Part shown: piece by piece, positions 26,074-34,200 of the stretch | Numbering within the stretch: position 1 is the first letter of the stretch | Layout: every line of letters starts with the position of its first letter | The notes under the pieces: generated by a model | What the model was told of the DNA's origin: nothing | The model's input: only the letters and a program-made list of their open reading frames with translations | Database searches by the model: none | DNA from: Emiliania huxleyi CCMP1516 | Taxonomy: Eukaryota > Haptophyta > Isochrysidales > Noelaerhabdaceae | NCBI RefSeq assembly: GCF_000372725.1 | Contig: NW_005197944.1 | Coordinates: 1-35,714, forward strand | Direction of reading: 5' to 3' | DNA: 35,714 bases | Position numbers and translations under genes: made by a program

Positions 26074-26433
26074 CGGCTCAGAAAGAGCTCAAAGAACACC
26101 GATGCTGCCCGAAGCAGATGAGTCACGGCCGCTAGGACAGGGAGAGCGCGGCGGGCCAGAGCGCAGAGGAACGTCAAGGAGAAAATTCACAGAATGATTC
26201 GCTCTCTTCCGTCTTTTCGGCGAAGTTTCAGGATGGATTTTTGAGGCAATCAAGAAGAAAATCTGCAAAAATTTCTTCGGCGCGGCGACATACCTTGTGT
26301 CCGGATTGGTGTTGCGAGCTTTTTCTTGTTCATCGGCCCGTTCTGCCACTGTCCCCGCGATCCGTTCGTTCGGCGTCTCGTCGGCGCGCGCGGCCCAGGA
26401 CCGGATTGTCGATCACTCACGTCGGACGCCCCG

Positions 26434-27258
26434 ATGGAAAACACAGGCTCTTCGCCGCTCCTCGCCGAGGGCCGGCACATCGCGGGCCCCGCGACCGACT
26501 TCAAGGACCACTTCTTCGACGGCCAAGACGTGCTCAAGACGTACGAGATCGATTACGACGCGGTTGCCGCCTTCGATACAGAGGTCGCATGGTCCAACTT
26601 CGTCGGCATGGCGTTCTTCCCACCCACGCTACCGTTCGCGCTGCTCGGATGCGCAACGTACTCATGCCTCACCGTTCCAAACGTCCGTGATGCGACCAAC
26701 GCCACGCATCTCGCCATCACACGCGATGGCATCAAGTACGTCGTGGACCGCCACCACGCCGCATGCCGTCTCGACTGCCAGGAGGTGGGCCGCACCTCGA
26801 AGACAATTCCATTCGACAAGATGACCGACTGCGACATCGAGGAGCCGGCAGGCTCGGTGGGCGCGTGCTGCTACTTGGTGCCGCGCACGTTCAAGGTCGT
26901 TCACGTCGACACGGCCTCGTCGGGTTTCGTAGCCTCGTCAAGCGATGGGCCAGCCGTGGAGAAGCACGAGTTGACGCTGCGCGGGCTCAAGGACCCCGAC
27001 CTCTTCAAGAGCGATGTCTGGGCGATGAAGCGCGGCGAGCCGGTGGACGGTGTCGACGGCACCGTCGCCCCGATGGCCGTATCGATGCATCGTGGCGGTG
27101 ACGCGCCGCCGAGCCGCTTCCCACTGTCGTCGGTCCCCTCGGACGGCACCAAGGTGCTCGCGCCGCTGCTCGAGGAGCAGACGTCTCTGCTCAAGGACCT
27201 CCTCGCCGCGCAGCGAGAGACCAACGAGCTGCTCAAGGCGGGCCGGCCCGTCCAGTGA
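26434..27258 (+). CDS. Conserved-looking membrane-anchored hypothetical protein
   Basis: ATG 26434 (MENTGSSPLLAEG) gives 274 aa in one exon. A hydrophobic segment (WSNFVGMAFFPPTLPFALLG, about residues 55-75) is followed by a beta-rich domain (HLAITRDGIKYVVDRHHAAC, KTIPFDKMTDCDIEEP, RTFKVVHVDTASSG) that resembles PH-like membrane-associated domains. A C-terminal amphipathic/coiled segment follows (APLLEEQTSLLKDLLAAQRE). Length and codon use look normal. The PH-like idea is inferred from strand pattern only. Confidence 0.65.
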   Translation: MENTGSSPLLAEGRHIAGPATDFKDHFFDGQDVLKTYEIDYDAVAAFDTEVAWSNFVGMAFFPPTLPFALLGCATYSCLTVPNVRDATNATHLAITRDGIKYVVDRHHAACRLDCQEVGRTSKTIPFDKMTDCDIEEPAGSVGACCYLVPRTFKVVHVDTASSGFVASSSDGPAVEKHELTLRGLKDPDLFKSDVWAMKRGEPVDGVDGTVAPMAVSMHRGGDAPPSRFPLSSVPSDGTKVLAPLLEEQTSLLKDLLAAQRETNELLKAGRPVQ

Positions 27259-27643
27259 TGAGGCGCCGAATCCCGTGGACGCCTGTGGCGACGTGCCACT
27301 CTTGCGATGTGAGCTGCGCCGGGTCGAGTCCGGTCCGCATGCCCACACACTGTGATCTGTGATCTGTGTCGGACTGTCGTTTCGTCGTGCGTCGTGTCAA
27401 AAGTGCCATGTGTGTTCATTCAGTCTCCAATAGCAGTGCGCGATACTCGACCCCGACCGCCGGCCGAAACAGCCGCGTCCAACCCGACCTGCGGCCGGCC
27501 GAAAATCATTTTCAGTGTATGTAGCTCTTACGTACCTTCCCGGAGGAGCACTGCTGACGGATTTTGTGCGCGGACTTGTATCTAGATACGCCCGCGAATA
27601 TTTCTCAGATTTATTTTGCATGACCCCTGAAGGGTAAGGCTTA
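27259..27643. repeat. Intergenic with dispersed repeat, copy 2
   Basis: 27508-27546 matches 9319-9357 (ATTTTCAGTGTATGTAGCTC onward), again with a GGCCGGCC block to its left (27492-27501). No gene is seen in this interval. Confidence 0.7.
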
Positions 27644-27760
27644 GGGTGGGCGAGGGCTAACACCACACGCTCCTCTCCTTAAAATCCCTGTGTGGTGGCG
27701 GCGTGCCGTCCTCCCATCCCTCCCTTGGGTTGTCTGTTTTCTTTCTTTCTTTTTTTATAC
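27644..27760 (+). mobile_element. Retroelement 3' fragment, copy C
   Basis: This copy, in plus orientation, runs from GGGTGGGCGAGGGCTAACAC through the shared core (ATCCCTGTGTGGTGGCGGCG, 27684 onward) to a TTTC/T tail near 27757. It lies just past the 3' end of the BTB-MATH gene (convergent). Flanking duplications are not obvious. Confidence 0.75.
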
Positions 27761-27864
27761 GTACAAGACAGTAGATAGACAGAGTAGAAGGATCTCCGAC
27801 CGCGTACCTCCGTCTATATATCTGTGGTACATGATGGTACAATACCGCCGCCACCTTGCCTCTC

Positions 27865-29754
27865 TCAAAAGGCAGTGGCGAAGATCGCCTCGGCGGGGTC
27901 CACCGCCGCCACTTTGTCGTCCTTGCAGTACTTGCGGCGCTTGGCGCGCGGCACGTCGTCGGTGTCGTCGGGCAGCACGCCCTCGATCAGGCGGTGCCTG
28001 GTGGGCACGAAAGTCGTCACCGCCGACGCAGGCTTGACCTGCAGCGCGAGCGCCTCCTTGATCAGCTGGGCCACCACCGCGTTGCCCTGCTGCAGCCGCT
28101 TGAGCGCGGCGGAGGGGCGAAGCAGTGAGACGAGCGGGAAGCGCACGAGCGGCATCACGCGGCTCACTACTTCCTCCGTGCGGCCCGCACGCGACGCCCA
28201 GCGCAGGGCGTGCTCGAGGACGGCGCTCTCACTGGCCACGACGAGCTTGTCCTGCGCGAGCACCATCGAGAAGGACGCTGCGTCGAGCTCAAACAGGCTG
28301 CCGTCCGCGACGGCCTTAGGGAGGAACACTGCCGTCAGCTCGGCGAGCGCGTGGCACGCGGAGCCGAGATGGCGGAGCCGCGATGGCGGGGATGCCACGG
28401 GCAGCGCCGCGTGCATGGCGTCCCGAAGCCGCGTCCGCAGAGTGTTGACGCCGCCCGACGTGTCCAGCCCCCGCTCGCTGAGCTGCTCCTTGAGCGCGCT
28501 CGTGTCGGCGGCCGCGGCGTTAAAGTCGCACGCGTGCGCGCGCAAGCAGAGGAGCAGCTCGGCGGGGGAAAGGGGCTCGTTGACGCTCTCGGTGGCGAGG
28601 AGCCACATGTTGAGGACGTCGGCCTTGCGCTGCCGTGCGGGGACGGTCACCGTGCCGCGAACGGTGATCTTGCCCTCTACGGCGGCGGTCGGGATCTCCT
28701 GGGGTGAGAGGAAGTCATGCCAGCCGAAGCCCTGCCCCGCCGGCAACGTAGACATCCCGGCATCGTTGTCGCCCCTCCACTCCTTGTTGTTGGCTTTGAT
28801 GGCGAACTCCACCTGCTTGCCCGCGACGTGCCCCACGTTCTTCATGTAGAGGCCGAGAGAGCCGTCGTCAATGGCTCCTCGCCCAAAGCCAATGCTCGCC
28901 CAGAGCCAATGCTCGTCAAACTTGACTCCATCTCGGTCGCGAGGCCGCCAAACGAGGTCTTTGCTCAGCGGGCCGAAGAAATCGATTTGGCTGCCGGTGT
29001 AGCCGGGCGACGTGATGTCAATGGCGAGGTCCGGCACGGTCACCGTGTCCTCCGTGACGTTGCTGACAACCTCGAGGATGGAGCTGAGGCCCAGCGTCTT
29101 GAAGGCGGGCTGCAGCGCGCCCATCGGCATGAGGCGTGCAAGCGCCGCCGCGGCATCCTCGCGCAGCTTCTGCCAGCCTGCGCTCGCGGCGTCAGCCTCG
29201 ACGTGCTTGTCGGCGGCGGCGAGGACCAGCGCCGCCGAGCGTGCGTCCAACTTGTTTCGCAGGGCAGACGCTGTGGAGCGAAACACTGCGCCGAGCTCCC
29301 ACCGAGCCGCGAGCTCGCAGGCGCCGAGCAGGACGACCGCATCCGCCTCGTCGTCTGCGCAGGCCGCGCAGTGTAGCGACTTCATGACGTGCTCGAGGAC
29401 AGAGAGCGTCGCCTCCGTCTTGATGGTGCCACTCTGAGCCTCGGCAGTGTGCGCGGCGAACATGCGCTCCAGGACGCGCGAGTTGCTTGTGAGCACGTGC
29501 CGCAGCGCAGGAACGGCAGTATTGCCATCGAGAGAGAGCAGCTTGACGTCGGGCCTGAAGCTGAGCTGTGCCAGCGTTCGGCCTTGCTCTTGCTGCCGGC
29601 GCAGCTCGTCTTGCAAACGGGTCACCTCCTGCATGACTTCGCTCTCAACCGCATCCACGCGCGAGTTGAAGTTGTTAACCTCGGCTGAGCGCTGCCGCAC
29701 GGCTCGGAGCCTGACGAGGCTGGCGGCGAGGCTCTCTGGGAGGCCCTGCTGCAT
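27865..29754 (-). CDS. BTB-MATH-SAP-BACK domain protein
   Basis: A 629-aa single-exon frame starts at ATG 29754. In order it has: a helical, probably coiled-coil N-terminus (about 15-60, EVMQEVTRLQDELRRQQEQG); a degenerate BTB-like region (about 65-200, PDVKLLSLDG, NSRVLERMFAAH, TLSVLEHVMKSL); a MATH/TRAF-like beta domain (about 240-400, HWLWASIGFGRG, LGLYMKNVGHVAG, GFGWHDFLSPQEI, GKITVRGTVTV); a SAP-type helix pair (about 440-475, LKEQLSERGLDTSGGVNTLR); a BACK-like helical region (about 490-590, FSMVLAQDKLVVASESAVLE, RFPLVSLLRP); and a basic cluster RAKRRK near the end. BTB and BACK domains join substrates to cullin-3 ubiquitin ligases, MATH binds substrate, and SAP binds DNA. A nuclear substrate adaptor is inferred. 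Copy D of the retroelement sits about 80 bp upstream of the start. Confidence 0.75.
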   Translation of the reverse strand: MQQGLPESLAASLVRLRAVRQRSAEVNNFNSRVDAVESEVMQEVTRLQDELRRQQEQGRTLAQLSFRPDVKLLSLDGNTAVPALRHVLTSNSRVLERMFAAHTAEAQSGTIKTEATLSVLEHVMKSLHCAACADDEADAVVLLGACELAARWELGAVFRSTASALRNKLDARSAALVLAAADKHVEADAASAGWQKLREDAAAALARLMPMGALQPAFKTLGLSSILEVVSNVTEDTVTVPDLAIDITSPGYTGSQIDFFGPLSKDLVWRPRDRDGVKFDEHWLWASIGFGRGAIDDGSLGLYMKNVGHVAGKQVEFAIKANNKEWRGDNDAGMSTLPAGQGFGWHDFLSPQEIPTAAVEGKITVRGTVTVPARQRKADVLNMWLLATESVNEPLSPAELLLCLRAHACDFNAAAADTSALKEQLSERGLDTSGGVNTLRTRLRDAMHAALPVASPPSRLRHLGSACHALAELTAVFLPKAVADGSLFELDAASFSMVLAQDKLVVASESAVLEHALRWASRAGRTEEVVSRVMPLVRFPLVSLLRPSAALKRLQQGNAVVAQLIKEALALQVKPASAVTTFVPTRHRLIEGVLPDDTDDVPRAKRRKYCKDDKVAAVDPAEAIFATAF

Positions 29755-29829
29755 CAGATAGTCTTGATGGCGGAAGACCTGCCGAAAGAAAACACTTTTT
29801 CTGCGCGCACCGCCTCCGCCCCCACCGCT

Positions 29830-29933
29830 CGACGGCTAGCGCATCACACTCCTCTCCTTAAAATCCCTGTGTGGTGGCGGCGTGCCGTTCTCCCATCCCT
29901 CCCTTGGCCTGTCTGTTTTCTTTCTTTCTTTCT
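29830..29933 (+). mobile_element. Retroelement 3' fragment, copy D, with 12-bp TSD
   Basis: This 104-bp insert reads from CGACGGCTAGCG through the shared core to a TTTC tail. It is bracketed by exact 12-bp direct repeats GCCCCCACCGCT at 29818-29829 and 29934-29945. It lies in the promoter-side flank of the BTB-MATH gene. Confidence 0.9.
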
Positions 29934-29945
29934 GCCCCCACCGCT

Positions 29946-30357
29946 GGAACGGCCGCTGGGTCGAGGGGCCGCCCCTGAGGCTCCACACCAAGCGCTGCGG
30001 CCGCCAATACCGCCGCCGTACCCGCCACCCCCGCCACCGCCTCCGCCCCCGCCGCCGGCGTGGCGGTCACCGTACGGACCCGCGCGGACCTGGGGGAACC
30101 CGGAGCCGCCCCGTCGGAGGTTGAGGTTGGAGTACCCGGGGGAGGGGACCGAGGGGGGAAATGATAACGGGTACGCCGGCGAGCCGGGGTGGTGGTTCGA
30201 CACCGAGTTTGAAAGATCTGTTTCTCTACGTCTCTCTTCACAGGAAAATCCTGTGAAGAAAAGCGGAGAAAAATGAGAAACCTTTCTGCCTCGGCTTCCG
30301 TCGGTATACTCCGAAGCGTGCGATGGATTTGCCACCTTGACGCCTTGATCCAACACG
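29946..30357. other. Intergenic, CCG-rich then AT-richer
   Basis: A GCCGCC/CCACC low-complexity run at about 29995-30070 creates spurious Pro/Gly frames. A short inverted repeat (CAGGAAAATCCTG) lies at 30241-30253. No gene supported. Confidence 0.4.
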
Positions 30358-30414
30358 TTGGCGATCCAGGACGCGTTGGCGATCCAGGACGCCCAAAGCC
30401 CTCACCGTTTGCCA

Positions 30415-30801
30415 ATGGCCTTCACACTGGCCTTCCTAGTCTCCGCTGTTGCCGCACGCCGGTCGAGCATCTCGAGCCCGACAGCTTTCGTCAACACCTC
30501 TCTTCCCCGCGCTGGCGGTGAGCGGCGGGCGATTGACAGACCGGCAAACGCTTCTCGAGCCACAAGCCAGGAGCACAAGATCGAGGCACCGCCCGATGCG
30601 GTGGCCACCCCTCGTGGGTCGACTGACCTCTTCTCCTTCTCGAGTGAGATTCCCGACTGGCGGGGCGCCTGCGCCTCCGTTGACCGCGCCGACCTCGAGG
30701 TCGAGCAGGTCGAGCTCGAGCGGAGTGACCAGGCATCGGCGACCCGCAGTGCACTCGCCACGTCGCCGCACTGCGTATTCGCCCACCCTTCGCCCCTCTA
30801 G
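30415..30801 (+). CDS. Exon with plastid-type leader, unknown protein
   Basis: ATG 30415 starts a signal-peptide-like stretch (MAFTLAFLVSAVAARRSSIS) followed by a Ser/Thr/Arg-rich, acid-poor segment (SPTAFVNTSLPRAGGERRA), the two-part leader used for secondary plastids. A soluble acidic region follows (DLFSFSSEIPDWRGA). A GT donor at 30700 after DRADLE would splice in phase to the acceptor ending at 31298 (599-nt intron), joining the exon that begins AEINTAETNTAG and carries a membrane span (SPLLIGALMGCLGFSVVALS) and a second one (IFFFFFYFVAMVGLCGVAY). Without splicing it stops at 30801. An 18-bp tandem duplication (TTGGCGATCCAGGACGC) lies just upstream at 30358-30393. Confidence 0.4.
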   Translation: MAFTLAFLVSAVAARRSSISSPTAFVNTSLPRAGGERRAIDRPANASRATSQEHKIEAPPDAVATPRGSTDLFSFSSEIPDWRGACASVDRADLEVEQVELERSDQASATRSALATSPHCVFAHPSPL

Positions 30802-30824
30802 AACACCTCATGCGCCGCTCTACC

Positions 30825-31134
30825 CTGCCCTGACTGCTCTGAGCGCTGCCCTGACTGCTCTGAGCGGCATTCGCTTCTATCACTCATCGCGCCTCCTCCT
30901 GCGCGCCTGACGGAACCCCCCCCTCTCCCTTCTCAGGGAGAGAGCGAGGCACCCGACATGGACACGACCGGCAGCGCTCCCTGGTACCGCCTTGTGGGTT
31001 CCCTCGTGCTCGAGTCCGGGGAGCCACCCGGCTGCTGGGCCGCCCCTGGCATGGAGCGCGCGGACCAGGCGATCAGCGTGGACCAGGCGATCAGCGTGAA
31101 CCAGGCGATCAGCGTGGACCAGGCGATCAGCGTT
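30825..31134 (+). repeat. Tandem repeats in probable intron
   Basis: Two repeats lie here: CCCTGACTGCTCTGAGCG twice (30828-30867), and four 18-bp units GACCAGGCGATCAGCGTG at about 31063-31134. A further imperfect copy of about 40 bp (CACTCATCGCGCCTC) is found at about 30880 and 31238. Confidence 0.8.
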
Positions 31135-31298
31135 GCTCTCTGCCGCGCCGCCGCATCGCGTATCGCCAACCCGTCACACCCCTCTGGCCTGCCTGCCGCA
31201 CGGCCTGCCCTGCGTGCCATGCCAAGCCACTCGCTTTCACTCATCGCGCCTCTTCCAGCGTGCGTGACGGACTGTCGCACGCGCTTGCCTTTCCGCAG

Positions 31299-34200
31299 GC
31301 GGAGATCAACACGGCCGAGACGAACACGGCCGGCAGCTCTCCCCTCCTCATCGGTGCCCTCATGGGGTGCCTGGGCTTCTCTGTCGTGGCGCTGTCGTGG
31401 AGCGGCTCCTCGGCCAGCAAGACTGGCCCCGACAAGGTCGACGGCCAGAAGCGCTCGAGGCGCGCCAAGGAGAACGAGGTCGTGGCACTGACTGGCAGCA
31501 CTCAGATCTTCTTCTTCTTCTTCTACTTTGTCGCAATGGTCGGCTTGTGCGGCGTGGCCTACGAGGCCTTGAATACTCGGGGGCGCGGCGCCATGTCGGG
31601 TCTCCTATCCGTCAACAGCATCGTGCCCGACTCGTGTGCGGCCGACGCAGCTTGGCAGGCCCGGAGGCTGGTCGAGACGGGCCTCGTCGGCGCGGGAGCC
31701 TTGCTGCTCAAGCCAACCGCCGCACACGTCCGTGTGGCCGCCGCCGCGCTGCTCGTCGGCAGGGCGGCCGCGCAAGATGTGTGTGGCGAGTGCGTCGCGT
31801 GCAAGTGCGTCGAGTGCGTCGATGGGATCCCTTCGGGATGCTATCCCTACGATCCTACCTACGGGCCCGTGGACGCTGAAGAGTGCATACTCTACGGTGG
31901 CATTGATTGCTCCGTCTCATCGCCATCGCTGCCGCCGCTGCCTCCACTACCGCCACCCTCTTCGCCGTCGCCACCCTTTCCGCCGCCGCCGCCGCCGCCG
32001 TCGCTGCCCCCGCTACCGCCGCTTCTTCCACCATTACTGCCGATCTCTCCGCCACCAACCTACGCCGCAAGCACCTTCACCGAGCTCCGCGACTCGGTCA
32101 ACAACCAAACCGGCAAGCCTGGCGACCTCGTCGTCGAGCTGCCAGAGGGAGCCCGCCTCGAGTGGGCCGTCTGCTCGCAGCTTCGCGTGCACTCCGTGCA
32201 CATGACTCTGCGGAGCGTGGGCGCCGGCGCAACCCTCGACGCCATGAACTGCTCCCGCCACTTTGACGTCGCCTTTGGCGGCACGCTCGAGCTCGAGCGC
32301 GTGCACCTCGTCAACGGCGGTGCGCAGGCGAGCGGCGGGGCGGTCAAGGTGCGGCACGGCGGGACTTTGATTGCGACCGAGTCGTCGATCGAGGGGTCGA
32401 GTGTAGTCTCGCTCGACGGCGCGGCGTACGGCGGCGCCATCGACGCCTCGAACGAGATGGCGATTGACAGGGTACTGGAGAAGCTGAACGCACACCGCAG
32501 CAGCATCACCTCGGTCGCCCACTCGCCCGATGGGAGCCGCATCGCCACGGTCGGCAACGACAAGGCGCTGCGCGTGTGGGACGCCTCGGACCTGTCCTCG
32601 CCGCCTCTGCAGAGGCTGAACGCACACAGCAGCATCATCTTCTCGGTCGCCTACTCGCCCGATGGGAGCCGCATCGCCACGGTCGGCAGCGACAATGCGC
32701 TGCGCGTGTGGGCCGCCTCAGACCTGTCCTCGCCGCCTCTGCAGAGGCTGAACGCACACAGCAGCAGCATCTCCTCGGTCGCCTACTCGCCCGACGGGAG
32801 CCGCATCGCCACTGTCGGCTACGACGGTGCGCTGCGCGCTTGGCCAATATCCTACTTGTACCTGCAGCGTGACCCGCAGCTCCCGCCCCACGTCGAGTTG
32901 ACATCCGTCACCGTCGCTCGTTGCGCCGCCGTCGGCCACAAGCGTGCAAGCGGCGGTGGGCTCTCGTTGCGATCTGGCGATCACGCCCTGACCGCTTCCA
33001 CGATCACAACGTGCGCGGCCACCTCCAGCGCCTCGGCATCGGGCGGTGGACTCTTTGTCCGCGACGCGACGTTTGCCATCCAAGGCGCCGCCTTCGTTGA
33101 CAACGACGCCACCGTCGGCGCTGCCATCGCATACGAGTCTGGCCCGACCTTTGACGCGGTGTCGACGCTGAGCAGCACGCGGTTCGTGGGAAACAGCACG
33201 AGCACCGTTTTCTTTCCCTCAGCCATCACTTGGGAGTGCAACCTCGGTCAGTGGTCGTCAACAGTCGGAGAGGTCTCGGGCGACTTTGAGGGCTGCGCCA
33301 ACCTCTGCGCGGCGGGATCAGTGGGGACAACTACCTCTCACATCACCCCCACGTGCGGTGGGCCGTGTCCGCAGGGCAGGTATTGTCTTGAGGGCACAGT
33401 GACACCGACACCCTGCGCAGCGGGCTTCTACATGCCCGTCACCGGCGCAGCCAGTGCCGAGTCGTGCATCCCGTGCTCTCCGGGGCACAGCCAGTCCAAT
33501 CCTGGCGCAGACAGCTGTGACGCCTGTCCGGCCGGCACATTCGCGAACCAGCTCAACGCGACGGGCTGTACGGATTGCCCCGCGGGAAGCTTCTGCCGGC
33601 ACATAGGCACCGTTCAAGCGCTCGAGTGTCCTGCGGGCCGATACCAAAACGAGACGCGTCGGACCGAGTGCAAACAGTGCCCCCCCGGCCGATTCCAGCC
33701 AGAGCGCGGGCAAACCTCATGCGACAGGTGTGACGCGGGAGGGTTCTGCGATAATACCGAGGAATGCGGCGGCGGCTTCACGCCGTGCCGTGCGGGGACG
33801 TACAATGAGGAGGAGGGCAGCAGCTCGTCCGATGCCTGTCAGCAGTGCCCCCTCGGAACCTTCAGCCCGACCACCGGCGCAAACAGCAGCGGCACGTGCA
33901 AAAGCTGCCGCGCCGGGAGCTTTGGCGCCAGCCCCGGGCAGAGTGAGTGCGAGCTGTGCGCCCAGGGCTACTACCAGAGCGAGCCCGGCCAGGCCGCCTG
34001 CGTCCGCTGCGCGTCTGGCAAGTATTGCCCGTTGGGTTCGTCGCGCGAGCTGGACGCGCAGTGCGAGGCGGGCACGTCCGCCAACGTGACGGACGCCGAC
34101 GGCGACCCCGAGTGCCTCGCCTGCCCTGCCGGCTCGTCGTGCGCAGGAGGTGGCGCCGCGCCTGCCGTGTGCTCTCCAGGCAGCATCGCCTCGTCAGCCA

